From Neckera pumila (taxonomy: Eukaryota > Streptophyta > Bryopsida > Hypnales > Neckeraceae): a stretch of DNA of 64,000 bases. The notes below the pieces were generated by a model. The model saw only the letters and a list, made by a program, of their open reading frames with translations, was not told the DNA's origin and ran no database searches. Positions 46,519-57,600 of this stretch are shown one piece after another. Numbering within the stretch: position 1 is the first letter of the stretch; every line of letters begins with the position of its first letter. The stretch covers positions 11,599,001 to 11,663,000 of the forward strand of contig OZ018418.1 in assembly GCA_963969595.1 (NCBI GenBank), written 5' to 3'. The position numbers and the translations under genes were made by a program.

Positions 46519-48599
46519 TTATTCAAAACATTTAGTTAAACAAGTAGCATGATTAGACTTACTACTAAAGACACAAAAATGATCTAACAAAATTTCCATG
46601 AATTTTTGTAAATATTCTTGAAAAGCTGTAGTCATTAGTCTTTGAAAAGTAGCAAGTGCATTACAGAGACCAAAAGGCATTACTCTACACGCAAAAGTTC
46701 CCCAATCCGTAGTAAAGGTGGTCAATAATTGATACATTAAAGCAATTTGAACCTGGTTATAACCTGAAAATCCATCCATCATTGAATAACACTCATATCC
46801 TGACACTATATCTAACATAGTGTCTGTAAAAGGTAAGGGAAAATAGTCTTTACGAGTAACACTATTCAGTTTCCTATAGTCTTGACAAATACATAATTTG
46901 CCATTTTTCTTGGGAACAATAACAATTGAAGACACCCACTCACTATAAGGTCCCGGATATATAAATCTACATTCTAATAATTTATCAATTTCCTCTTTTA
47001 CCATTAAAGAATACTTAGGGTTCATTATATATTGTCTTTGACGTACAGATTTAGCATCTTTTTCTAAAATAATTTTATGCTCACAAATTTCTGGAGGGAC
47101 TCTTCTAAGGTCTTTATAGGTCCACGTAAAAGCACTCTTATTTCTTTTAAAGAAACTCCTCCAGTAATTCCATTCAACCTTAGTCATTTTAGAATAGACC
47201 CTTATATTTTTTGGATCCTCATCCGTTCCTAAATTCATATCTTGACATATATCTTTTAAAGATCCTAACTTAATAGGAGTTTTATCATCATCCAAAAACA
47301 TTTTTTTTAGTTCATGTGTATCTAAATCAAAATGCGGTTCTAACACAGATTCTTCTATGGTCTCAACCATCCCTACCTCAGAAGTTTGCCAAGCTAGAAT
47401 TGCATCATCTGAATCATCATAGGTTGTTAATGGAGTAAAATATTCTCCAGGTTTGACACACTGATAAGGAAAGGGACTTTTAGATATATTTTTAGAAGAT
47501 TCTTCAAAAGAAGTATTATAATCATTATCAGAAGAATTTGTTGATGTGATATTTGATTCATCCTCGTGGGTTTCCCCATGATAAATAATTGGAAATATAG
47601 GTAATGTTAGTTGTTGTTTTTCTTTCCCAATAGTTATTAGGCCTTTTTCCCAATCATCTTTTACATTGGCCATATGTAACCAAGGTCGGCCAAGTAAAAT
47701 AGGATAGGAAGAAATAACATTGGGGACTTTGAATATAATGTAATCCACTTTATATTCTAAGTTACCAATAAAAGTAGAAATTTGGGATAACATACCCAAG
47801 GGTTTGACTCTACTTTGATCCGCCATACGTAAAATTATGGGTGTGGGAATCATTGTTGTTAATCCTATTTCATCCATAGTTTCCTTACTCATAAGGTTAA
47901 CACTAGAACCCCCATCTATTTGAGCTCCTGAGATTAAGGTACCATCAATTCTTACTTCAGTGGTTGGGGCACCCGGATCTAAGGAAACATCATGAATTTC
48001 ATTTTCCTTAACCCTCTTTTTTACTAAGGCATGGCTAAGTTCACTCCTACACTTAGGTGAAATAGCTAAAAGTTGCTTTAGGGATATTTGAGGTTGTATA
48101 GAGTCCAAATTCTCTAAAATATTATAAGATTTCATTCCAACTACCAATTTCATCAAACGTTTATTAATTCTCTTAGATTCAGTCCCATTTTTACTAGGTG
48201 ACGAAACTGGAAGTCTCCTCATAGGTATTTTAGTTGTAGAAGGAATTAAAGGTGTATTGGGGATTTTTCGCAGTGATACATTCTCTAAACTTTTTGTGGG
48301 TTGTAGAGAAGGTACATGTGATAAAAGAGGTTGGTTTTTTAAGGGTGGCTTTGGAGAAAATGAAATCCCATCTAAAGATTCATGTTCACTTTGATCATCC
48401 TCTGAATTAATTTGGAAGTCCCGATTTGAATTTAATTTATTTTTCAAGGTAGCGCTACGGGTATTAACTACAAAAGTAGGTTGTTTAAGTTGGGGTTCCA
48501 TAGTTTGGGTTTGTAAGGCCTTAGATATTTTATGGACTTCTTTTTCTTTAGATTCATCTTTAAATGTCACTTGCTTTCTTTGATTCCAATCCCTTTCAA
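46519..48599 (-). pseudogene. Gypsy protease-reverse transcriptase region
   Basis: Part of an 852-codon frame (49077-46519). The aspartic protease motif is IDGGSSVNLM at about 47908-47925, with DGG in place of the more common D-S/T-G. Reverse transcriptase motifs follow: WVSSIVIVPKKNGKLCICQD, SMMDGFSGYNQVQI, VMPFGLCNALATFQRLM, and FMEILLDHFCVFSSK at about 46565-46600. The catalytic motif normally reads YLDD/YVDD and here reads LLDH, so an essential aspartate is lost. A frame break directly after (46519) separates it from RNase H. The enzyme is inactive. Confidence 0.9.
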
Positions 48600-50587
48600 A
48601 AGGTGGAAACTTAGGAAAGTCTTCCCGACAGTCATTAGCTATATGTCCCGGCTTTCTACATCTTCCACATAAAGGGACATATTCTTCTTGTTTTCTAGGA
48701 TTTGGACACTCATTGGCATAATGGCCTAATTCACCACATCTATAACATACCACATGTTTCCCTTTCTGTGGTGTGTTATGTTGATGTGTATTTGGGTTAT
48801 AAGGTGGTCCATTCCAGAAAAGTGGTGCATTATATTCATCATTCCATCTAGGACGATTGTCATTTGGTTTATAAGGAAGATTAGCTCTAGGTCGTGTAAA
48901 CGGTCTTTTATTCATATTAGTTTGATTCCCTCCTTTATTAACCCAAGGTCTATTATTGGGTGAACTATCCACCTGTTGAACACTTTGTAAATTCCAACAT
49001 TTAATAATGTCATGATTTCCACCACAATACGAACACTTAAGTGCATGGTATGGAGGAGATGGACATTCATTAGCCATATGTCCTTGACCCTTACAAGTTG
49101 AACATCATACATTAAAACGGTTATTATTTGGTTTAAATCATTTAGGTCTACCTCCCGCCAATTTTACCTCCATGTTTTGTAATTGTTGAGTAAGTTTTTC
49201 TATTCGATCCATGTTAGGTTCAACAATTGGCTTTTAATTAGGTGACTTTTCTACAACAATTTTAGATGGAGTAGCAACCATAGGTTGAGGTTGGGGCATT
49301 AAATAAGGTTGTGGATACAAAGGTATATTCTGATCCACAACTGGACGAATACGCCCTTGTAATTGATTCAGTGTCACTCTAGGTTGAGGTTCTAAAGTTG
49401 GATAAATTGTTTGGTCTGCATAAGGCATATAGTCTTCGTCAATCCTAGACTCTTCCCATATTTTTGCATGACGCAAACTTTTTAATAAAGTGTTAGGGCG
49501 TTTTTCTTTAGTATAAAGTTTTAATTCATAGGGGTACAATCCCCCTACAAATAAACTTATTAGAAAATCTTCAGGCATATTATGATTAGTCCATCTATTT
49601 AGTAAATCTTGCATTCTTCCATAATAAGAATCTACACTCTCACCTACTCCCATTTTTATATGTCTTAGTCTTTCTCGCAAACTTTCACTAAATCCAATTG
49701 GCCAAAATTGTGCGAGAAAAACATTTTTCAAAGCATCCCAATTTACAAAGATATCTTGATTTTGTCTTTGATACCAAGCAAAAGCATTTGCTTGTAAAGT
49801 TGCTGGAAATGTGACCAAATAATTGGCTTCTGGGATTTTTATTTGCTAAACAACAAGCTATAAATCTGGACAAATGAAAATCAAGATCGGTTCCTATTTG
49901 GCCATAATAAATAGGCATAGGAGTAAGATTCAAAGGTCTTTGATTTGCCATTGAATTATTTTGATTTTTACTAGATGAAGATGAAGATGAAGAAGGAGTA
50001 GAAGGTGTATTATTAGAGTTTGTCAAGGAAGTAGAAGATTCCCTGGAGCTATCAGACTTTAAATTACCTCCAGAAAAATTTAAAGGATCAAAATCTTTTA
50101 AATTTTGTAGACAGTCAAAATCAAAAGGTTTATCCTTTTGTGAATTTGCAGGCGAAAAGTTTTGTTCAATAACTTGAACTCCCTCCTTAACGGTTTGTGT
50201 ATTAGATTCTGATTGAATAAATTTTTTGTCTGAAAAAAGTGTGGTATTTAAATCATAACCACCTTGTCCAGAAGTATAAGAAGGAGTACTTAGAAGATGT
50301 TCTACTTCTTGGGCTCTTTTCTCATTTTCTTGTTCACTTTCTAGCCTATCTCTTGGATTTTTAATTTTAATTACATCTCCCTCAACTTAAATAAAATTAG
50401 TCTTTACAGAAGGAGAAGAAGGAGATCCTGAAGGTGATGTTTGATGTCCCTCTTCACGATGTGAATGTGAGTGTGATTTATCACAAGATGGTAGTTTCCT
50501 TCTTTGATCCCTAACTTTGGCACGTTTATCTCTAGCAAGTTTTTGTAATTCTTTTTTAAGTTGGGATGGAGAAGGTACTCTTGACAT
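48600..50587 (-). pseudogene. Gypsy gag
   Basis: The frame starts MSRVPSPSQLKKELQKLARD at 50587. It has one in-frame stop at 50387, a frameshift near 49825, and further stops at 49234, about 49135 and about 49105. Gag core: WYQRQNQDIFVNWDALKNVF, RLRHIKMGVGESVDSYYGRM, LLNRWTNHNMPEDF. It ends in four Cys/His segments: CSTCKGQGHMANECP, CSYCGGNHDIIKC, CYRCGELGHYANECP and CGRCRKPGHIANDC. These are CX2CX4HX4C knuckles except the second, which is shortened. Gag would package element RNA, but at least five breaks rule out function. Confidence 0.85.
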
Positions 50588-50679
50588 TAATTTTCTCCAT
50601 AAAATGGGAACAAAATCTCACCAAATATATATAATTTTTTTAAAATTTAAATCTAAATTAAATTAAATTAAATTATTTT

Positions 50680-51627
50680 TTAAGGACAAATTAATTTGAA
50701 ATTCATATGGAGAGATTTTCCGTTTGAATGTATAAAATCAGGAATAAAAAGGGTGGATAGGAGATTAATTGGTCCATAATTCAAAACGTATGTTTTTTTC
50801 TCAATTATTACTCCATTCCAACCGGCATAAATCCTAGGTACTTGGTTTTTAGTAATTGCTTTTAATTTTCTATATTGCAAAAATAAATAATATAGTGAAG
50901 AATCTAGAAGTAATTCTCCATCCACAACATTTACTTTGTTATTAAATTCTTCACTTCCTTCCCAAAGTTTACTAAAGATAATCCTTTTAATATCTAAAGG
51001 TAGTTTATTAATTTGATCACAAAAATCTTTATTCCTAGGATAATTTCTAATAATTCTAAATCCTTCTCCTAAATAAGCTCTCTTATAAAGTCTATATAAT
51101 GCCTTGAAAAGACATGGTCAAGAAAAGAAGTCTTCTAAAATTTCTGGGACTTCCCAAGGAAAAATATAATTCATCTAATCAAAATTATTACAACCTTGCA
51201 GAGACTTCCCTTTGTTATTTCCCTATACTTCCACATTATCAATTTTAATTTTTTCTTGGAAATAAATAAGAATATCAACAACAATTTGCAGTTGTCTTAA
51301 TTCTGGAAGAGATGTAGGTTTAATTTGTAAAATATCTAAGAGTCTAATTATATTCAAAAATTCAGATTCATAAGGCAATGGTTCTATGGATTTACAATTT
51401 AAATTTTTTCTAGAAAGGTTTGAAGTAACGAAGTCTTGTGATTTTTTACAAGTTTTCTTAATATGTCCACAAGCACCACAAAAATGACATTTAATATTTC
51501 CTCTATGGGTTTTACTATTAACCTATCTTTTTGCAGAATTTTCTAATTTATTTTCAAGAGTTTTCCTAAATAAAAAATCTATTATATTTTGAATAGGATA
51601 ATTACTCCTATGACTACAAGAATCCAT
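50680..51627 (-). pseudogene. Extra ORF between primer site and gag, with a zinc knuckle
   Basis: One frame from ATG at 51627 to the stop at 50680 (316 codons) carries four in-frame stops and no obvious frameshift. It contains CHFCGACGHIKKTC, a CX2CX4HX4C zinc knuckle near residue 55. Later segments include RLLDILQIKPTSLPELRQLQ, LYRLYKRAYLGEGFRIIRNY, VVDGELLLDSSLYYLFLQYR and VPRIYAGWNGVIIE. The position matches the additional ORF1 of Ogre-type elements, although I do not recall a zinc knuckle in that protein. I cannot assign a function. Confidence 0.6.
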
Positions 51628-51795
51628 TCTTTTTTATATTCACCATCAAATTATCAAATTTTACTTTATTTTATTTTAATCAAATTTAAAATCCATACTC
51701 ACTCCAATTTCCAAATTAAATTCCTATAGACTCGATTTTAAAAAGAAATAATTAAAATATTCTACCTACATTTTAGCTACCACTTAGCTGCGTTT

Positions 51796-51813
51796 TCCCT
51801 AGCAACGGTGCCA
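51796..51813 (-). other. Primer binding site, tRNA-Asp-like
   Basis: On the minus strand TGGCACCGTTGCTAGGGA lies four bases after the 5' LTR edge. It matches TGGCGCCGTTGCCGGGGA, the complement of the plant tRNA-Asp 3' end, with three differences. Confidence 0.8.
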
Positions 51814-51816
51814 AAA

Positions 51817-54800
51817 TGTCATATAATTTTTCTAGGACAAACCAAGGCAATTCCAACTAGGTTCGTTCGGGGGAAAACTCAATTTAGCTTAGTGTTTTAG
51901 TTAGCTAATGTCACTTTGTAGGTAAATTATATTGTTAATCTTAATATATTAGGATATTTGGTATATTTCATATTCTATTTAGGAATAGGAAGGAATTCTC
52001 TCTCTAATTTCCATCCAATTATAAATATAAATTTCTAACCACTAGGTTCGTCCCGGTCTTATCTTAAAATAAGATGTAAATGTAAAGGTATAAACTAAAG
52101 GAACCTGCATCCACAAATCTCATACTTTGAATTCACTGAAATAAATTACAAATATATTTATTTGCAACCTGCATCTCAATATATACATTTGAATTTTGAA
52201 AATTCGGTTTAACCAAGAACTCATCAATTGCTTTGTACAAATATCATTTTGACATCTAAATCGCTTTAAGCGCTAATATCTCAATTACTTAAAGTAAATG
52301 TAACACATACCCTTTCTAGGGATTGGAAGCAACCAAGGACATTGCTTTACGCAATTCTAAAATTTCCCTTGAGGGATGTAAGATATGCTTTGCTAAATTA
52401 ATTAGAGAATTTCAAATTCTTCCCTTTTTTAAGGCTCCGGTCTTTATTTGACAATGTATCCTTCCATCTTTCGCTTTAAGCTTTCTCCATTTGCATCACC
52501 ATGTTATTTTGAAGCTTTTTTTTTTTTTTTTTGTAATATTAATTCTAAGTTATGCTTACTAAATTTACACAATTTCATACAATTTCTAATAAAAGAATTC
52601 AAATTCACATTCAAGCATTCAATCATGTACACATGCCTTCAATTGGAATATCATTTATTAATCATATGAATAATCATTCAATATTTAGAATGTACATCAA
52701 TTATTTAATTGTTCAATGATTTCTATTCACTAGAATTATAAAGTTTCAAAATAAAATCCAATCTCTAGATCACTCAATTCCAAACCAATCCTTGGTTTAC
52801 AAATAATTTCCAATCACTGGAATTATTAAGTCAATCACTAACTTAATATTTTGCTCTTCTTTACTACAAATCTTGCTTTAAGCATTGACACAAAAATTCT
52901 CTTAAAAGATGAAATATAATCAATAGACAAAATCCACTCAAAATATAATAAAATTCTCTTAAAGAGATTCTCCTTCACAAAAAGTGCTCAAGGCAAAGAA
53001 TACCTATTCATCACTTAAGTGAATATTAAATTATTCAATTTAATTGATTTGACATTCATAAAATACTCAAAGTAAAATATCATCAAAATTCAACTTTATG
53101 CTTAAGCAATAATCACTATCACTTAAGTGAACAACAAAAAATGACAATGATGAATCTATAAAATTAATACGACAACAAAAAAAAACACGACCTCACATCA
53201 CCAAAAACAAGAGAAATTAAAGAGAGGAAAATAATGAGAGAAGAAAAACTATTTATCACCATCCATCCTCAAACACCCCTTCAAATCTCTTGGTAAAAAC
53301 CTGTCAAAATTCACAACCGCTCAAGCTAATAAGACTTTTCACACATTAGCTTCAAATATCACCACATTCACACTTTATAACTCAAAACTTTGAACATATA
53401 ACCCATTTCACACTCAAAAGACAAAATTTAACTATAAAATAAAATTGTCTTAATTACATAGCCCCACACTCTATCTTTTGACATCCTCGTCAAAACTAAG
53501 TCTTTCGCTCTTTGTCATGATCTTGTTGTTGACGATGTAACCATTGCTTGGAATGCTCATATCCAGTGTTGATTTGCTCATCAAACCGCACCTCACGTGG
53601 GTTTAAACGACCTTGCTTAAAATAGAATCGTTGTAGAGCTCCATGACGCACATCAAATTCATTCACCAAGCACAGATGAGCTCCCGCAAAAAAATGCACG
53701 GTAGCCATCACCCCCAATAATCTGATGATTTGGCTTGATCAATCCTGCATTTTAACAAGTAACCACAATTTTTTGTTGCCCTCCTTCCAATTATTAATGT
53801 CAATGGTCACCTTCCACTCTATACACCAAGTTGCTAAAGCAGAGTCAAACACAGCCATCCATAAACAAACAGGGTCTTTGTGATGTTGATGTAATTCAAA
53901 AAATTGATTATAAGTATCATAACAATCCTGGTAGGATTGGAAAGATCCCACAATTCTTGGCCAATTACACTCTACACTAGCAATGGTTGAATTAGGGGCC
54001 CATTTGTAACGACACTCACAAGGACAAAAACGTGGATCTGTCAAGACTGCTAGTGGTGGCTCCACAGTCCATGCCAATAATGGATCTCGGCCTTTCTCTT
54101 GAAGAGATTTGTCCACAGATTTAGATTCTTGTTCTTGCCGAATTAGGCTATAGTCCTTCAAAATCCATTCAATGGCTCTCCAAGACACATAAGGAATCTC
54201 ATTGAAACCATTGAACATCAAATGATATTAGCCCAAATATTCAAGATCCAAATTGTCAACATTCATCGGAGCCTTAGTGAGCACGGTTAAAATAGGAGAT
54301 AAATTAGACTCTACCTCAATGGTTTGCATTGCTTGATCATGCATCGCCACTTTTGATGGATTTGCATGAGAAGCTAACTGCAATTTCATGTTCTATATCT
54401 CTTGTTGATAACGTTGTAGCTCCTTCTCTTTTTGTACAAGTAATAGTTTGTGGACGTCCTTATCTTTCAATAATTCAACAATATACTCTTTTTGGTTTAT
54501 ACACGTCTTGGTATCTTTACTGCTTTGCTCTTTTAATAATGAAGTCAATTCCATCAAAGTAGAGTTCTTTTCACGAAGACGAGAGTTAGCACTAACAAGG
54601 GAGCGAATTTGATCTCGCATCTCTTGATTTTCCTTCTTCAATGTCATAACTTCCTCCTTCTCCCACTCGTCAATAGGTTTGGGTGATGGCAATTGGTGTT
54701 GCAGCATCATGCGGCTCACTTCATTCACAATTTGTTGAGTCACTTCTTGTGGAAGACTATTGGCCACCGGTGTCTTCTTTGTCCGCTTTGCCTTAGCATT

Positions 54801-54858
54801 TTGTTTTTCTCCTTCCACCACTGGTTGCACCAAATCTTGTTTGAGTGTAACACTTGGT
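51817..54858 (-). repeat. 5' LTR of the gypsy element, truncated to 3.0 kb
   Basis: This is almost identical to 36282-39323 and includes the same coding segments (53496-54833). By eye I count about eight substitutions: two in TGTCAT/TGTTGT, then CCAAGG/CCGAGG, AGGTTCG/AAGTTCA (two), CCATCC/CCGTCC, CGGAGCC/CGGGGCC, TTGTTC/TCGTTC. Homology stops at 54858, so about 4.6 kb including the U3 start is missing. Confidence 0.9.
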
Positions 54859-54949
54859 ATTTAAGGTAGGAAAACTGTAGGACTTCAAAAGAGAGAGAGA
54901 GATACCATGAAAAAGACATGAACACCTGATGAATGACAGAAGAGAGCAA

Positions 54950-55672
54950 GCATCGTGATATATCATGATGATAGAGTCAATGAAGAGAACAGGCATCGTG
55001 ATATATCATGATGATAGAGTCAATGAAGAAAAGTTAGGGAAGAGAGCAGGCACCGTGATATATCATGATGATAGAGTCAATGAAGAGAAGTTAGGGAAGA
55101 GAGCAAGTATCATGATATATCATGATGATAAAGTCCATGAAGAGAACAGGCATCGTGATATATCATGATGATAGAGTCAATGAAGAGAACAGGCATTGTG
55201 ATATATCATGATGATAGAGTCAATGAAGAAAAGTTAGGGAAGAGAGCAAGCACCGTGATATATCATGATGATAGAGTCAATGAAGAGAACAGGCATTGTG
55301 ATATATCATGATGATAGAGTCAATGAAGAAAAGTTAGGGAAGAGAGCAAGCACCGTGATATATCATGATGATAGAGTCAATGAAGAAAAGTTAGGGAAGA
55401 GAGCAGGCATCGTGATATATCATGATGATAGAGTCAATGAAGAAAAGTTAGGGAAGAGAGTAGGCATCGTGATATATCATGATGATAGAGTCAATGAAGA
55501 GGAATTAGGTAAGAGAGCAAGCATCGTGATACATCATGATGATAGAGTCAATGAAGAGAGCATGCATCATGATATATCATGATGATAGAGTCCATGAAGA
55601 AAAGTTAGGGAAGACAGCAGGCATCGTGATATATCATGATGATAAAGTCAAAGAAGAGATGTCACGGAGATG
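54950..55672 (+). repeat. 43/57-bp minisatellite with a palindromic core, 14 units
   Basis: Each unit contains ATCGTGATATATCATGAT or a close variant, then GATAGAGTCAATGAAGA. Short units (43 bp) end AGAACAGG, and long units (57 bp) add AAAGTTAGGGAAGAG. About five short and eight long units plus a terminal partial are interspersed rather than blocked. The array lies between the broken LTR end and transposase relic 2. Confidence 0.9.
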
Positions 55673-55755
55673 AAAGCGGACAAAAAGGATATAGTTTAGT
55701 ACCTCATTGGTTTCCTATTGAACGCGTTTCCAGTTGTTTTCAGCAGGCAAGAACT

Positions 55756-56986
55756 TCAAAGAACCACTCTCCCGTTACCTATGGTGCGCATTTGGTGCGG
55801 CATTTGGTCAGCATTTTCATCAATGATTGCTCTCATAGTTCCCGTTGCCTGAACCTTTCCGATCCTAGGGCGCTTAACCCCTTTGTTTCCATGAGTCCCG
55901 GAAACCCTACCTTCTTTGTACTTGTCAATGTAATTATGGTATGTGGACTTGGGAATTCCGTGAGTTATATACCAAGCCGTGCCACAGACTTCAGCACCTT
56001 CTAATGTTACAAATTTCCGCCTGTGTGTCCCGTCCAAAGGGTGTAATTGTCCGACCACAGCCATTCCGTATTCATGCCGGTCATCAAAGGACTTCAAGTA
56101 GAACCTCTGCCTGACTAGAAGTGTCTTCTCCTGGGGAAAGAATTGGCAACACCAACTTCTGCAATAGTTTTCGGAACTAACTTTCCGGATTTCTTTTTCC
56201 TCCGTTTTCCGAATGTACTATGAATCCTTTCCATGAAGACTGGGCTTACAAATAATGAAGTAGTAAGGAGCCTTCATTCTCCCACCAAGATAAGCAAGGG
56301 GGTCCACAACAATGGAAATAGCTGCAAAATGATTCAAGGTTTCCTTCAACAACTGTCCATTTGGGAATCGGCACTCCGACACATGCCACCAAGCATGAGT
56401 CATTATGTCATCATTGTTACCCACAAAAACGTCCAAGACATTAACACCAATGCAATCCTCACCAAGTATTCCTTCATGGAAAGGATCGACCGGCCTCTAG
56501 CTGTTGATGCGCCCCGACGAAAGAAGCACACCTGAAGTGTCAATGCAATGCACCTCAAGCCTAGACCATGATTCTTGACAAATAAAAGAAGATGAATTCA
56601 AAAGGCACATCATCTCCCATTGACTTTAGAACGTCTGTTGCTCTCCATAGTATTGTCCAGTCGAGCACATCAGAGAGTGTCCAAAAACCCCTTTGTCCAG
56701 GGTTCAGTCGAAGATCACAAGCTTCCTCAATAAGAAAACAAGGCCTTAACCGAACAAAAACCCATGGCTCCATTGGAATGGCCACACCAAGCCACTGCCT
56801 GTCCGGACGAATATCAACAATTGAACCTTCTCCTACTTCTCCAAATCTTGAATCATAAAGTTTAACTGAATCGCCCCTGTATAATGGAGACAATGCAGCA
56901 GTGGATTCTTGTGAATCATTATCAATTCCTGATACATTTACGTATGGAATAATCTCATCACCGGCAGAATGTGTGCTCAAATCCAT
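55756..56986 (-). pseudogene. DDE-type transposase relic 2, N-terminal part
   Basis: The minus strand begins MDLSTHSAGDEIIPYVNVSG and encodes SVKLYDSRFGEVGEGSIVDI, LGVAIPMEPWVFVRLRPCFL, then (after a frame change near 56500) DDIMTHAWWHVSECRFPNG, HRRKFVTLEGAEVCGTAWYI and ITHGIPKSTYHNYIDKYKEG. It ends with the basic TMRAIIDENADQMPHQMRT segment before a stop at 55756. The GIPKSTYHNYIDKYKEG stretch looks like a helix-turn-helix. The layout matches the N-terminus of the family whose C-terminus is at 35121-36281. The gypsy insertion, deletion and minisatellite have removed what lay between. It is broken by at least one frameshift and several stops. Confidence 0.5.
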
Positions 56987-57600
56987 TACGCGCGTTTTTG
57001 TCAGTGATCAGTCAATATCGTGATGTATTACGGTGCTCACATCTTCTGCAAACATCATTTGCCAACATTGAGTAAGGGGGTAGGTGAGTTGTGGTATGAA
57101 CACCATTCCCTTGAAAATGAATACTGCCATTACTTAATTTTGTATCCAAACTCAGTTACTTTGTTTACCTGAGAAGTACAGTTCACCCAAAGGTTGCATC
57201 CAACAACTAGAAAGAAAAGGGACCGTGATATATCACGGTGTACCCATTGCATGACCTTTTCATGCAAACATCAATGCTTGTCACATTGCAAACATTGTAA
57301 GATCTCACGGTGTTGCCATAGATACCTCTTTTCATATAAGATCAAGCAGCGTTCTCAACAAATCATCGTGATACATCATGATGGCCATATTAGATCCACA
57401 CATGCCATCATAAATCCCCTAAAATACTTACAACTATTGTCTACACGTATTATATTGAATTGCACCAACCTATTCAAACGTTTGACTTCGGCCACTAAAC
57501 TACAAAGATGTCATATGCTACTGACTACGCACCCCATCTGGCCCGGCCTCAAAAAGAAAGATGAACCCAGATATGAGCCACTCATCAGAGTTGTGGAGTA
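56987..57600. repeat. Palindrome-family sites upstream of transposase relic 2
   Basis: ACCGTGATATATCACGGT at 57222-57239 is a perfect 18-bp palindrome. Imperfect relatives lie at 57017-57034 (ATCGTGATGTATTACGGT) and 57365-57382 (ATCGTGATACATCATGAT). No convincing coding region overlaps them. Confidence 0.75.

Larger units (their letters stand above)
36282..54858 (-). mobile_element. Giant Ty3/gypsy LTR retrotransposon (non-chromovirus type), 5' LTR truncated
   Basis: The element reads right to left: truncated 5' LTR (54858-51817), primer site (51813-51796), extra ORF (51627-50680), gag, protease-reverse transcriptase-RNase H-integrase, polypurine tract (43917-43906), full 3' LTR (43905-36282). 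The gene order and an integrase with no chromodomain place it in the Athila/Tat/Ogre group, and the tRNA-Asp-like primer site suits Athila relatives. It is inserted in a transposase pseudogene, relics of which lie at 35121-36281 and 55756-56986. With both LTRs complete it would be about 23 kb. Because the right end is deleted, the target duplication (candidate AGACT at 36277-36281) cannot be confirmed. Confidence 0.9.

Noticed and set aside
54965..55582. Open frames coding for a repeated VIYHDDRVNEEKLGKRA-like peptide
   Set aside because: The frame is open only because the 57-bp unit is a multiple of three without stops. The interspersed 43-bp units shift the frame, and there is no start context or non-repeat coding sequence.
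54950..55672. CRISPR-like array
   Set aside because: The repeats are directly tandem with no unique spacers and the DNA is eukaryotic.
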